Of a stretch of DNA of 64,000 nt, positions 29,201 through 38,222 are shown one piece after another (the first letter of the stretch is position 1; every line of letters starts with the position of its first letter). A program made the position numbers and the translations under genes. A model generated the notes under the pieces. The model worked only from the letters and a program-made list of their open reading frames with translations. It was not told where the DNA came from and did not search any database. Origin of the DNA: Pontiella desulfatans (GTDB lineage Bacteria; Verrucomicrobiota; Kiritimatiellia; Kiritimatiellales; Pontiellaceae); the NCBI RefSeq assembly GCF_900890425.1, contig NZ_CAAHFG010000005.1, positions 310,001 through 374,000 of the forward strand, given 5' to 3'.

Positions 29201-31114
29201 TTAATCGTGGATCTTTAGAAAGAGATCCTTGCAACCCATATGCTTTGCAAGGCCGGTATCGAGGATACGCTCTATCAATTGAGCCGCTTTTTCCGCTTTT
29301 GTTCTCTTGGCATATTCGACGTAGGCTCTAGCGATGACTGCGGGGTATTCCACGCGCCTATCCCTGTTGTTTGTATGACCGCCCTTGCCTGAACTCGGAT
29401 GGCAGAAAATTCCAATGCTTGAAATGGGAAGATTTGCTTGTTGGGCAATTTCCCTCCGCCATGTTAGCAACGGCGATGTTTTTGTGTGGTCATCATGAGA
29501 CGCGTAGATGGCATCAAAAGGACTGTCCGGATCGTTTTCTGGAACAGTCATCTCCATATCAACATGAAAGGCGTGTGGGGGAGTTTCATCGGAGGGCGAT
29601 GCTGAGGCTTTCGTAAAGTCGATGAAAACAATTGCGGAGGTTTTGGTTTTGTATTTCTTCCCGCTGATCACATTGGTATGCAGAATTCTATTTTGGTAGT
29701 GCTTTTCCAACTCTATTTTTTTCTTTAGGAGGTTGGGGGAGGTGAGGGCGCGACTATCGACGCCTGTCCAGTAATACAGGATTCTATCAACCATTTCATG
29801 CGCCTCTGGAGGGGAGGAGATCTCTACCAGCTGGATGGCTTTACGTAGGTAATCTTCATCTCCCCATTTGGGCTTCTTTTGCTCGATGACGGAATTGATT
29901 CTAGGCAGTAGTGCAGGAAGACTGTCGCTGGTGAGGGATTCGAAGATGATTGAAGTCTCGTGGCTGTCCAGTTCCGTGGTCATGAGAGCGTGTTCAAGTG
30001 CGTTGCGGACGTTCTCTTCGACAGGTTTGGGCAGTTGTCTTGAAAAACGGATAGCTTCTTTAATGATATAAGGATTGGGTGAGTGCAACTGAAGGGCAAT
30101 TACGTCGGGCAAAGCCGCTGGTGCAATTTTTTCCAGACAGCGACATGCATCCTTAAAAAGAACCGGGTTTTTAGCCTGTTTTGCCAGCGTAGCCACAACA
30201 TCTTTTGCTGCTGTATATTCATGTTCTTTTATTTGTTTAATGATGGCTCGTTGTCCGCCTATGAAATTGTTCTCTATTGGCTCTGATGTTTCAGGGATTG
30301 ACGAGGTAAGCTTTTCGGTTAGCAGTTCAAGCATCCTGTGTTTGTCATCCGTTTTCATGAGTCCTGAAACTGCTTCGCTTTGTACATGGCCGTTAGGATC
30401 TTCGAGTAAATCTAAAAGCAAAACTTTAGCCTGAGGGGTGGGAATCATATCACCGAGTAGTTGAGCGGAGTATTGACGCGTCAGCGGGTGCGGATTGTTT
30501 GTGATGGACTCAAGCCCCTTGATCCAATCGCGCCCACCCCAGAGCCGGTAATAAGCAATATGATCAGGGAGGCTGTTTGTATTCGTTTCCACGATTTCTT
30601 TTTGGATCGTCAGCCGAAGGTGTTGAACGCGCTCTTCATTGGGTTTGCCCTGTTCTTGAAAGAAGACGGTATTGATTATGAATTCTTCAAACTCCGCAGT
30701 GGGATGCGCTGGAAGATTCGCGAATGCAGTCGGGCTAAGCATGCAATAATTAACGGTTCCGTCTCCGTTAAGGCGCAGTATTCCGGTAGAGGGAGTCGGA
30801 ACGGTATACGCATCACGCCAGTAGTGGAGAAAAAGGTACGCCTTCTGTTTCTTCCGTTGAGCCCGGTTCTGTTGCCATTCATCGGATGCACAGTTGTTGT
30901 TGAAACGCTCTACCCTAATGCTCTCATTGAGTTGTCCTTTCAGGATTTTAAGGGGAGTTACTACCGCGTCATCAACTCCCCCTTCCGTTACTTCAAAGAG
31001 ACCAATAATCTCAGCATCATGGATCATTTCCTCCCATTCCGGATCTTCCCATGAGGAGGCAAAGGCATGCAGGCTTTGCATGAGCAGGACAATGGCGAAG
31101 AGAATGTGTTTCAT
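29201..31114 (-). CDS. Exported HEAT-repeat-like protein
   Basis: A signal peptide (MKHILFAIVLLMQSLHAFAS) precedes a 617-residue mature protein. The middle part (about residues 195-470) is a run of helical repeats of HEAT type, for example HPLTRQYSAQLLGDMIP, LLEDPNGHVQSEAVSGLM and SPNPYIIKEAIRFSRQLP. No catalytic motif recognised. It begins 4 bases after the YkgJ-type gene, so they share a transcript. Base composition is lower in GC than dnaG and the kinase gene beside it, suggesting later acquisition. Its stop lies only 5 bases from the convergent dnaG stop. Confidence 0.65.
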   Translation of the reverse strand: MKHILFAIVLLMQSLHAFASSWEDPEWEEMIHDAEIIGLFEVTEGGVDDAVVTPLKILKGQLNESIRVERFNNNCASDEWQQNRAQRKKQKAYLFLHYWRDAYTVPTPSTGILRLNGDGTVNYCMLSPTAFANLPAHPTAEFEEFIINTVFFQEQGKPNEERVQHLRLTIQKEIVETNTNSLPDHIAYYRLWGGRDWIKGLESITNNPHPLTRQYSAQLLGDMIPTPQAKVLLLDLLEDPNGHVQSEAVSGLMKTDDKHRMLELLTEKLTSSIPETSEPIENNFIGGQRAIIKQIKEHEYTAAKDVVATLAKQAKNPVLFKDACRCLEKIAPAALPDVIALQLHSPNPYIIKEAIRFSRQLPKPVEENVRNALEHALMTTELDSHETSIIFESLTSDSLPALLPRINSVIEQKKPKWGDEDYLRKAIQLVEISSPPEAHEMVDRILYYWTGVDSRALTSPNLLKKKIELEKHYQNRILHTNVISGKKYKTKTSAIVFIDFTKASASPSDETPPHAFHVDMEMTVPENDPDSPFDAIYASHDDHTKTSPLLTWRREIAQQANLPISSIGIFCHPSSGKGGHTNNRDRRVEYPAVIARAYVEYAKRTKAEKAAQLIERILDTGLAKHMGCKDLFLKIHD

Positions 31115-31118
31115 GGCT

Positions 31119-31547
31119 CTAATCCACGATGTATTTTTCGAGGCGCGCTTCGTCGGCGAGGAATTCGGGGATCAGCTTTTTGCGGGCGGAGGCGCCGTGG
31201 GCGTGGACGGATGCCGGATCGCCGGTGATGAGCGGGTGCCACTGCGGCAGGGGCTTGCCTTCGTGCCGCAGGCGGTAGGCGCAGGTTTCGGGCATCCACG
31301 CGAAGTGTTCGGGATGGTCGGCGGAGAGCACGGCGCAGTCGGGCACGAGTTCGTGGCGCTGGTCGTAGTTGGTGCAGCGGCAGGTGTTGACGTCGAGCAG
31401 GCGGCAGGCGACGCAGGTATAGTGGATCTTGCCGGTCTCCTCGACCTCCAGCTTGTGCACGCAGCATTTTGCGCAACCGTCGCAGAGCGATTCCCACTCC
31501 ATCTTGTTGAGTTCGTGGAGCGTTTTGGTTTCCCAGAAAGGTTTCAT
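31119..31547 (-). CDS. YcgN/YkgJ-type cysteine-rich protein (UPF0260)
   Basis: The 142-residue protein has the cluster CDGCAKCCVHKLE near residues 18-30, then YTCVACRLLD and CRCTNY, and ends LADEARLEKYIVD. This matches the UPF0260 (YcgN) branch of the YkgJ zinc/iron-chelating family. The exact function is unknown. The start at 31547 (MKPFWETKTLHEL) lies 2 bases after the stop of the sensor kinase gene; upstream in-frame codons belong to that gene's region. Confidence 0.82.
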   Translation of the reverse strand: MKPFWETKTLHELNKMEWESLCDGCAKCCVHKLEVEETGKIHYTCVACRLLDVNTCRCTNYDQRHELVPDCAVLSADHPEHFAWMPETCAYRLRHEGKPLPQWHPLITGDPASVHAHGASARKKLIPEFLADEARLEKYIVD

Positions 31548-31549
31548 GT

Positions 31550-34027
31550 TCAAGAGGTGTGTTTGTTGATGAGGTCGATGAGCGCCTGCCGGCTGACCGG
31601 TTTGGAAATATAGTCGTCCATGCCGCCGTCGAGGCATTTCTGCTTGTCGTCCTTCATGGCGTGGGCCGTGATGGCGATGATGGGGATTGTGCTGATGGAA
31701 CCGTGCATGGCCCGGATTCTTGCGGTGGCCTCGAAGCCGTCCATGACCGGCATTTGGCAGTCCATGAGCACCACGTCGTATTCAGCCATGCGGATTTGCT
31801 GGATCGCGTCCTGCCCGTTGTCGGCCGTATCGACCTTGCACCCGGCCTTGCGCAGGATGGCGGTGGCCACCTTCTGGTTCACGAGGTTGTCCTCGACCAG
31901 CAGCACGTGGGTGTCGGGTTTGACGATCGTTTTGTTCCTGAGCCGATCCGGTTCCTTGATGCTGGCCGGATTCACCGCCTGGGGCAGGGTGAGGTTGAAG
32001 AAGAAGGTGGAGCCCTTGCCATGGGAGCTGATCAGGCCGATTTGCCCGCCCATCAGCTCAACGAGCTGCTTGCAAATGGCCAGTCCGAGGCCGGTGCCGC
32101 CATAGAGCCGCTTGGCCGATCCATCGGCCTGGGTGAATTTGTCGAAGATGGTTTTCTGCTTCTCTTTCTCGATGCCGATGCCTGTGTCGATGACCTGGAA
32201 ATAGAGCTCGGCGCCCTTGGCGGTTTTCGTGTGGCATTCAATGTTGAGGGTAACGGAGCCGCCGTGGGTGAACTTCAGCGCGTTGCCGACGAGGTTGACG
32301 AGGATCTGTTCGATCAACCCTTCGTCTCCCATGACATACAGCGGGACATTGTCCTGGCAGCCGCACTTGAAATCGACGCCGCTTTGGGAGGCCTGTGGCT
32401 GGAACATGTAGAACAGGGTGTCGCACATCTCGCGCAGATCGATGACCGACTCGCGGACATCCATCTGGCCGGCCTCGACCTTGGAGATGTCCAGCACGTG
32501 GTTGATGATCTTGAGCAGGCCCGTGGTGGACTGCAGGATGGTTTCAACGCAGTTGTTTTGCTCGCTGGTGAGCGGGGTGTCGGCCATGAGCTGGGCCATG
32601 CCGACGATGCCGTTGAGCGGGGTCCGGATTTCGTGGCTCATGTTGGCGAGGAATTCGCTTTTGGCCTGGCTGGCATGCTCGGCGATCTCCCTCGCGTTCT
32701 CGGCCATGGTCTTGGCCTCTTCGGCCATTTCGCGTGCGGCGTGGATTTTTTCCTCGGCCTCTTTGCGCAGGGTGGTGTCGCGCACATGCAGCTGGAGCAC
32801 CTGCCGGCCGCCGATGTTCTGGAGCGTACCGGTCATTTCGATGGGGCTGATGGTGCCGTCCGCTGCCATGCTAACGCCTTCGCATTGCTCCAGCCCGCCG
32901 TTGAACCATGTTTTCATGTTGCCATCGACCTCTGCACGGAAGGCCTCCGGCACGAGGTCGTGCACCCGCTTGGTAAGCAAGACCTCTTTCTTCATCTTGA
33001 CCATCTCGCAGGCCTGCGTGTTGGCCGAGACAATATGGCCTTCGCGATCAAGCACGTAGACGGCATCGGGCGACTTCTCGAAAATCTGGCGCAGCCGTTC
33101 TTCGCTGTCGGCATACTGCCGGGTACGTTCATCGACCTTGCGCTGGAGCTTGCGGTTCCATAGCAGGGTCAACGCAAGAACCACGGCCACGATCGTGGCG
33201 GCGGCGGATGCGATGCGGAGGATGGTTTCGATCGGCAGGATGTGGCGGGCGTATTCCGACCCCAGCCATTTGGCCTGGATCTTGGTCAGGGTGCCGCTCC
33301 TGCGCGCCTGCGAAATCCCCTTGTTGAGAATCGAGAGCAAGTCACGGTTCCCGTCGGCGACCGCCATGCCGAGCTTGGCGGTGTAGATGGGGTCGCCGAC
33401 GATCCGCAGGTCGCCCTTGCCGGTGGAATACATGTAGTGCTGGGTCACCAGTTCGTTGCCAACCATGGCATCGACCGTGCCCGAGGCAACCAGTTCCACG
33501 CATTCCTCGGTGCTGGGGACAAACTTGATCTGGCACCGGACGCCCCGTTGCTGCAGCACCTCCATGGCATGGCCGGAACCCATGATGGCCACCTTGAGGC
33601 CTTCGAGGTCGTAGATGTTGTAGATGCCGGTGCGGTCGTGGCGGACGAACAGCGTGACCGGGGTCAGTTTAATGTTCTGGGAAAAGTCGAATTCGTTTTC
33701 CCGCGATTCCGAGTGGAACAGGCTGCTGATGGCATCGGCTTCGCCTGAACGCACCATTTCCATGGCCTCGGCCAATGGCGCCACCTCGAAGCGCACCTTG
33801 AAGCCCATGTCGGCCGCCATCCACTGCACCAGCTCGACGTTCATGCCGCTCACCTGTTTCTTGCGGATGAATTCGAAGGGGGCGTGGCGCGGCTGCATGA
33901 CGAAGACGATATCCTCTTTCCCCGCAAGATAGGCCAATTCGCGCTCGCTTAGCGGAGCCGCCAGCGCGGGCGTCAAGGCTGCCAGGAGTGCGATCAATAG
34001 CGCACGTTGTAAGATTCTCGTCATCAT
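31550..34027 (-). CDS. Hybrid sensor histidine kinase with periplasmic solute-binding domain
   Basis: Layout from the N-terminus: signal segment (MMTRILQRALLIALLAALTP), a SBP_bac_3 amino-acid-binding-like domain (about 30-265), one transmembrane helix (ILRIASAAATIVAVVLALTLLW), PAS (about 305-430), coiled segment, HisKA with FLANMSHEIRTPLNG, HATPase_c (NLVGNALKFTHGG; DTGIGIEKEK; GGTGLGLAICKQL) and a receiver domain (VLMDCQMPVMDG). This resembles BvgS/EvgS-type sensors that detect small ligands. No output regulator gene is adjacent. Two adjacent ATG codons at 34027/34024 are both possible starts. Confidence 0.88.
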   Translation of the reverse strand: MMTRILQRALLIALLAALTPALAAPLSERELAYLAGKEDIVFVMQPRHAPFEFIRKKQVSGMNVELVQWMAADMGFKVRFEVAPLAEAMEMVRSGEADAISSLFHSESRENEFDFSQNIKLTPVTLFVRHDRTGIYNIYDLEGLKVAIMGSGHAMEVLQQRGVRCQIKFVPSTEECVELVASGTVDAMVGNELVTQHYMYSTGKGDLRIVGDPIYTAKLGMAVADGNRDLLSILNKGISQARRSGTLTKIQAKWLGSEYARHILPIETILRIASAAATIVAVVLALTLLWNRKLQRKVDERTRQYADSEERLRQIFEKSPDAVYVLDREGHIVSANTQACEMVKMKKEVLLTKRVHDLVPEAFRAEVDGNMKTWFNGGLEQCEGVSMAADGTISPIEMTGTLQNIGGRQVLQLHVRDTTLRKEAEEKIHAAREMAEEAKTMAENAREIAEHASQAKSEFLANMSHEIRTPLNGIVGMAQLMADTPLTSEQNNCVETILQSTTGLLKIINHVLDISKVEAGQMDVRESVIDLREMCDTLFYMFQPQASQSGVDFKCGCQDNVPLYVMGDEGLIEQILVNLVGNALKFTHGGSVTLNIECHTKTAKGAELYFQVIDTGIGIEKEKQKTIFDKFTQADGSAKRLYGGTGLGLAICKQLVELMGGQIGLISSHGKGSTFFFNLTLPQAVNPASIKEPDRLRNKTIVKPDTHVLLVEDNLVNQKVATAILRKAGCKVDTADNGQDAIQQIRMAEYDVVLMDCQMPVMDGFEATARIRAMHGSISTIPIIAITAHAMKDDKQKCLDGGMDDYISKPVSRQALIDLINKHTS

Positions 34028-34070
34028 GTAACCGTGCTTGAAACTATAAGGTTTGGCGTGGGGGCGGTAA

Positions 34071-34106
34071 ACAAAAACACCCGGCAATTTATAACGGAAT
34101 GCCGGG
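34071..34106 (-). terminator. Terminator-like hairpin in the leader of the sensor kinase
   Basis: CCCGGCA (34080-34086) pairs with TGCCGGG (34100-34106), and on the minus strand the stem is followed by TGTTTTTGTTT. It lies between the divergent kinase and glycosyltransferase genes, so it would act on transcripts moving toward the kinase: either an attenuator in its leader or a block on antisense reading from the right. Confidence 0.5.
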
Positions 34107-34146
34107 CTTCCAAGTACGGGCGGATTCGCCTACGATCCCGATCGTT

Positions 34147-35391
34147 ATGCCAAAGCTGGAAAAGGTTGCCCACGTCATGCGCAGGTTCGTCCCGGGGAAA
34201 TGGGGCGGCACGGAGAGCGTTGTCTACAGCCTGTCGCGCAAGTTGGCCGAGCGTTGCATCGACAGCCCCGTTTTCTGCACCGACATGTTTTCCGAATCCG
34301 GCACGCAGGAGTTCGAAGGGGTCCGGGTGCATCGGTTCGCCCATGTGTTCCCTTGGCTGGGCCTCTCGGCCGCGGTCCGGGCCCAGCTGCGGTTGAAGGG
34401 CGGCAGTCCGCTTTCGCTTCCGCTCTTCTTCGGCCTGCTGCGGGAAAAAAACATTTCGGTCATCCACGCCCATGTGCAGCACCGGCTCGGCGGAATGGCC
34501 CGCACGGTGGCGAGACTCAAGGGCATTCCCTATGTCGTCAGCCTGCACGGCGGGCACTTCACCCTGCCGCAGGAGCAGGTCGACAAAATGACCGAGCCGT
34601 TCCGGGGAAAACTGGAATGGGGCAAGGCTTTTGGAGCGCTGTTCGGTTCGCGCCGCGTGCTGCGCGATGCCGACGCCATCATCTGCGTCGGCAAAAGCGA
34701 GTGCGAAGCCGTGCGGGAACGTTTTCCGGGAAAGCCCGTTTTCTACATTCCCAACGGGGTGGACGTGGAGCGCTTCGCCCGGGCGGACGGCGCCCTTTTC
34801 CGGGCGGCCTTCGGTTTTGCGCCCTCGGAAAAAATCGTGCTGTGCGTTTCGCGCATCGACTACCAGAAAAACCAGCTGGGCCTGGTGCGGGCCTTCGCCG
34901 GATTTTCCAGGAGCCATCCCGCCCACCGGCTGGTGCTCGTTGGTGCGGTGACGGTCGAGGCCTATCGCCAGGAGATCGATCGCGAGGTCGAACGCCTGGG
35001 GCTTTCTGAAAAGGTTCTCGTTATCGAGGGGTTTCCGCCGGACGATCCGCGGCTGCCCAGCGCGTACCAGGCGGCGGAGCTGTTTGTGCTGCCCTCCCTG
35101 CACGAGCCGTTCGGCATTGTGGTGCTCGAGGCCTGGGCGGCGGGGCTGCCCGTGGTGGCCAGCCGCGTCGGCGGGATCCCCGGCTTTGCGACGGATCGGG
35201 AAAACATCCTGTTGGCCGAGGCCGGCAACGGGGAGGAGCTGGCCGCCCGCATGGCCGCGCTGGCCGACGATGCCGACCTGCGCTCCGACCTCGCTGGCCG
35301 GGCGGCGGCCGAAGTGGGGGCCCGCTACGATTGGGCAAGGATTGCCGATGCCTACCAGCGCGTTTATGTGGATCTAGTGAACAAAGGATGA
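34147..35391 (+). CDS. Glycosyltransferase family 4 (GT-B fold)
   Basis: The protein is 414 residues from the ATG at 34147 (MPKLEKVAHVMRRFVPGKWGG). Features are the GT-B N-terminal glycine loop (KWGGTESVVYSLSRKLAE), VIHAHVQHRLGG, the nucleotide-sugar-binding C-terminal half (LCVSRIDYQKNQLGLVRAF) and the EX7E retaining-transferase motif EPFGIVVLE. It is likely to act on a surface or cell-envelope glycan; donor and acceptor are unknown. The ATG at 34099 lies inside the hairpin of the intergenic region, so the later start is preferred although neither has a clear ribosome binding site. Confidence 0.85.
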   Translation: MPKLEKVAHVMRRFVPGKWGGTESVVYSLSRKLAERCIDSPVFCTDMFSESGTQEFEGVRVHRFAHVFPWLGLSAAVRAQLRLKGGSPLSLPLFFGLLREKNISVIHAHVQHRLGGMARTVARLKGIPYVVSLHGGHFTLPQEQVDKMTEPFRGKLEWGKAFGALFGSRRVLRDADAIICVGKSECEAVRERFPGKPVFYIPNGVDVERFARADGALFRAAFGFAPSEKIVLCVSRIDYQKNQLGLVRAFAGFSRSHPAHRLVLVGAVTVEAYRQEIDREVERLGLSEKVLVIEGFPPDDPRLPSAYQAAELFVLPSLHEPFGIVVLEAWAAGLPVVASRVGGIPGFATDRENILLAEAGNGEELAARMAALADDADLRSDLAGRAAAEVGARYDWARIADAYQRVYVDLVNKG

Positions 35392-35489
35392 GCTGGATGT
35401 TAGCATAAATTAATCCATTATAACTGGAGCCGGGCAGGTGGATTCTCCATATTTGCCCGCTCGAATCTCAAGTAACCGAAGGGGGCGCC

Positions 35490-35741
35490 ATGCCGCATAA
35501 GGAAGTCAAGCAGTCGATCGGCGAGCTGAAAAGCGAGCTACGGAAAACAGAGCAGGAAACCGGGGCTTTCGAGGAAGTGCTGCGCCATGCGCAGGAGGGC
35601 CTTGAACGCTATACCCCCGAAGCCGTTCAAGAGTTGGCGCAAACATTGCGTAAGGAAGCCGAGGAATTCGAGGTCGAGCATCCGCGCATCACCGCGCTGA
35701 TCAACAACATCATGACCTCGTTGAGCAATTTGGGAATCTAA
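35490..35741 (+). CDS. DUF4404-type small helical protein
   Basis: The 83-residue protein is almost entirely helical with heptad-like Leu/Glu spacing and ends [25 protein letters not shown], matching the DUF4404 pattern (short coiled-coil then a FE-HP-L block). Function unknown. GAAGGGGG precedes the ATG. It lies 16 bases upstream of ugd, same strand. Confidence 0.65.
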   Translation: MPHKEVKQSIGELKSELRKTEQETGAFEEVLRHAQEGLERYTPEAVQELAQTLRKEAEEFEVEHPRITALINNIMTSLSNLGI

Positions 35742-35757
35742 AGAAGGAGAAAGAGGA

Positions 35758-37128
35758 ATGACGAAAATTTGCTGTATTGGCGCCGGCTATGTCGGCGGCC
35801 CCACCATGGCGATGATCGCCAAGCAATGCCCCGACGTGCAGGTGAACGTCGTCGACATCAATGAAAACCGCATCGCCGCCTGGCAGACCGACGAGTTGCC
35901 GATCTACGAGCCCGGGCTGCTGGAGGTGGTTCAGGAGGCGCGCGGCCGCAACCTCTTTTTCTCGACCGATGTCGACCAGGGCATCCGCGACGCCGACATT
36001 GTTTTCGTGAGTGTCAACACGCCGACGAAAACCTTCGGCGAAGGCGCGGGCTGCGCGTCCGACCTGCAATATTGGGAACTCTGCGCGCGCCGCATCAAGG
36101 AGGTGTCCACCTCCGACAAGATCATTGTTGAAAAGTCCACCTTGCCCGTCCGCACGGCCGAGGCCATGGAGCGCGTGCTGCACGCCGGCGACAACCCGGT
36201 GCATTTCGAAGTGCTTTCCAATCCCGAATTCCTGGCCGAAGGCACCGCCATCGACGACCTGCACAATCCCGATCGTGTGCTGATCGGCGGGCATGAGACC
36301 GAAACCGGACGGAAGGCGATACAGACGCTGGTGGAGATCTACGCCACCTGGATTCCGCGCGAACGCATCCTCACCACCAACCTGTGGTCGTCCGAACTCT
36401 CGAAGCTGACCGCCAACGCCTTCCTGGCCCAGCGCGTCAGCTCGATCAACGCCATCTCCGCCCTGTGCGAAGCCACCGAGGCCGATGTTGCCGAAGTGGC
36501 CCACGCCATCGGAACCGACAGCCGCATCGGCCCCAAGTTCCTCAAGGCTTCCATTGGCTTCGGAGGGTCGTGCTTCAAAAAGGATATCCTCAACCTCGTC
36601 TACCTGTGCGAAACCTACGGCCTGAAAGAGCCGGCCGAATACTGGCGCCAGGTGGTCGTGATGAACGAATACCAGGAAAAGCGTTTTGTCACCACCATGC
36701 TCCACAGCATGTTCAACACGATCGCCAACAAGCGCATCGCCGTCCTCGGCTTCGCCTTCAAGGCCGATACCGGCGACACGCGCGAAAGCCCGGCCATCAA
36801 GGTCTGCCGCGAGCTGGCCGCCGAGCACGCCACCATTGTGGTCTCCGATCCGGAGGCCATGGAAAACGCCAAGCTCGAAATGCCCGAGCTGGCCGACCGG
36901 ATCGGGTTCGAGGAAGATCCCTATAAAGCGGCCGAAGGCGCTCACGCCGTTGCCGTGCTGACCGATTGGAAGCTCTACAAGGAACTCGATTTCCGGCGCA
37001 TCTACGACGGCATGCAGAAACCGGCCTTCCTGTTCGATGGCCGCAACATGCTCGACCACGACGCGCTGTTCGAAATGGGCTTCGAGGTCTATTCAATCGG
37101 CAAGGGCTACAAGACCCACCTGAAGTAG
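35758..37128 (+). CDS. ugd: UDP-glucose 6-dehydrogenase, eukaryotic type
   Basis: Oxidises UDP-glucose to UDP-glucuronate with two NAD+. The 456-residue protein has the Rossmann start [17 protein letters not shown], the catalytic cysteine C272 in [10 protein letters not shown] and the C-terminal UDP-binding domain. The sequence follows the animal/plant UGDH closely: [45 protein letters not shown] and [13 protein letters not shown]. Bacterial Ugd enzymes of the RkpK/TuaD type differ at these blocks. UDP-glucuronate would feed glycan synthesis, consistent with the glycosyltransferase upstream. A terminator follows. Confidence 0.94.
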   Translation: MTKICCIGAGYVGGPTMAMIAKQCPDVQVNVVDINENRIAAWQTDELPIYEPGLLEVVQEARGRNLFFSTDVDQGIRDADIVFVSVNTPTKTFGEGAGCASDLQYWELCARRIKEVSTSDKIIVEKSTLPVRTAEAMERVLHAGDNPVHFEVLSNPEFLAEGTAIDDLHNPDRVLIGGHETETGRKAIQTLVEIYATWIPRERILTTNLWSSELSKLTANAFLAQRVSSINAISALCEATEADVAEVAHAIGTDSRIGPKFLKASIGFGGSCFKKDILNLVYLCETYGLKEPAEYWRQVVVMNEYQEKRFVTTMLHSMFNTIANKRIAVLGFAFKADTGDTRESPAIKVCRELAAEHATIVVSDPEAMENAKLEMPELADRIGFEEDPYKAAEGAHAVAVLTDWKLYKELDFRRIYDGMQKPAFLFDGRNMLDHDALFEMGFEVYSIGKGYKTHLK

Positions 37129-37144
37129 GGAAACGTTTTGGAGT

Positions 37145-37167
37145 GCGGCACTTCGGTGCCGCTTTTT
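37145..37167 (+). terminator. Intrinsic terminator of ugd
   Basis: GCGGCAC (37145-37151), a TTCG tetraloop and GTGCCGC (37156-37162) are followed by TTTTT. The T-run ends on the stop codon of the convergent S4-domain gene. Confidence 0.88.
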
Positions 37168-37381
37168 AGCTCTCCGCGGTTTTTACCGAAATCGTTTCGC
37201 CGGCAAAGCCGACGCTCATCCCGGCGCGGATCTTGCGCCGTTTGCGGGTTTCAAGCTCGCCATCGACGGTCACGAGGCCTTGCGCCACCACTTCCTTGCC
37301 TTCGCCGCCGGACATGACGAGGTTGGCGGCCTTGAGCAGTTTGCACAGTTCGATGTATTCTCCGGTCAGTGGAAAGTCCAT
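37166..37381 (-). CDS. S4-domain RNA-binding protein, YbcJ type
   Basis: The 71-residue protein is a stand-alone S4 domain: ITGEYIELCKLLKAANLV-like start, then GGEGKEVVAQGLVTVDGELETRKRRKIRAGMSV. It matches the YbcJ family of small RNA-binding proteins. It lies 2 bases after the next gene upstream and is the last gene of the long leftward operon. Confidence 0.87.
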   Translation of the reverse strand: MDFPLTGEYIELCKLLKAANLVMSGGEGKEVVAQGLVTVDGELETRKRRKIRAGMSVGFAGETISVKTAES

Positions 37382-37383
37382 GG

Positions 37384-37683
37384 CTAGTTTTCCTCTCTCT
37401 TCTGCTGTTTGATCATGCCCCGGATTCCGATGACGAGCAGGATGACGCCGATCGGGAGCAGCAGGATTCCGATGGCGGTGGACGTGAGTGCAAAGCCCAT
37501 TTCCTCCGCCAAGGCTTCCGGTTTTTCCACGCCTTGTCCGCCGATGGTTTGGAATGCGGAAACCATGGCGATGATGGTGCAGAGAATGCCCAGCACCGGG
37601 CCAAACGAGAGGATGGAGCCGAGAACGACCAGAACGGCTGGGGTCTTCTTCGGTCGCGTGGGTCCGGTGCTCCGGGTGGTCAT
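37384..37683 (-). CDS. Minimal ExbB/MotA-like two-helix membrane protein
   Basis: The 99-residue protein contains two transmembrane helices and the interhelical pattern of the MotA/TolQ/ExbB channel domain: GPVLGILCTIIAMVSAFQTIGGQG then LAEEMGFALTSTAIGILLLPIGVIL. Canonical ExbB proteins are twice as long with an extra helix and a large cytoplasmic loop, so this is a reduced core or a convergent look-alike. No ExbD/MotB partner gene follows. Confidence 0.62.
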   Translation of the reverse strand: MTTRSTGPTRPKKTPAVLVVLGSILSFGPVLGILCTIIAMVSAFQTIGGQGVEKPEALAEEMGFALTSTAIGILLLPIGVILLVIGIRGMIKQQKREEN

Positions 37684-37688
37684 GCCGG

Positions 37689-37949
37689 TTAGCTTCCTTC
37701 AGCTTCTTTTCGGAGTTTCTTTATGAGTTCGATGCGCTTGTAGGGCTGGCGTCCGCGATGGTAGAGGATGTCGATTTTTTCTTCGATGACATCCCAGTCC
37801 TCGGGGGTTGGGGGCGTGTCGTAGTCCCAGGCCTCTTCGTCGGAACGCTTGGTTTGCCACTTCATCAGGGTTTTGCCCATGAAGGTGATCCGGATCTTGC
37901 GCTTCACGCCATCCCCGAGCTTTTCCGTCCATTCGATATCGGCTTTCAC
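37689..37949 (-). CDS. Small soluble protein, function unknown
   Basis: The 86-residue charged protein has alternating beta and helix (IEWTEKLGDGVKRKIRITFMGKTLMKW; DWDVIEEKIDILYHRGRQPYKRIELIKKL). No family recognised. It sits between two membrane-protein genes, 5 and 9 bases away, within the leftward operon. Its even codon use and tight spacing argue it is real. Confidence 0.6.
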   Translation of the reverse strand: MKADIEWTEKLGDGVKRKIRITFMGKTLMKWQTKRSDEEAWDYDTPPTPEDWDVIEEKIDILYHRGRQPYKRIELIKKLRKEAEGS

Positions 37950-37958
37950 GGGCGGCCT

Positions 37959-38186
37959 CTATTTCGGGTAGAACCATCGTCCGGCCGTGCCGGCAATGAT
38001 GCATACGCCGGCAATCACAATGCCGATCAGCGGGAAAATCATCCGCTGCTGGCGCATGGTGACGTCGATCTCGGCCTGGCTGCCGAGAAAAAAGTAGAGG
38101 GCTCCGGATACGGCCAGCGAGATGATCGCGACCCACCAAAGCATGGCTTTCGGTTGGAACGGGCTTTTCTTTGCGGGTTTCTTCAT
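37959..38186 (-). CDS. Small membrane protein with two helices
   Basis: The 75-residue protein has a basic N-terminus (MKKPAKKSPFQPK) and two helices (AMLWWVAIISLAVSGALYFFL and MIFPLIGIVIAGVCIIAGTAG). No family recognised. It follows the batE-like gene by 36 bases on the same strand. Confidence 0.6.
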   Translation of the reverse strand: MKKPAKKSPFQPKAMLWWVAIISLAVSGALYFFLGSQAEIDVTMRQQRMIFPLIGIVIAGVCIIAGTAGRWFYPK

Positions 38187-38222
38187 AGGTAAGTCGCAAT
38201 GTATGGTTGATGCGGGGGCTTA

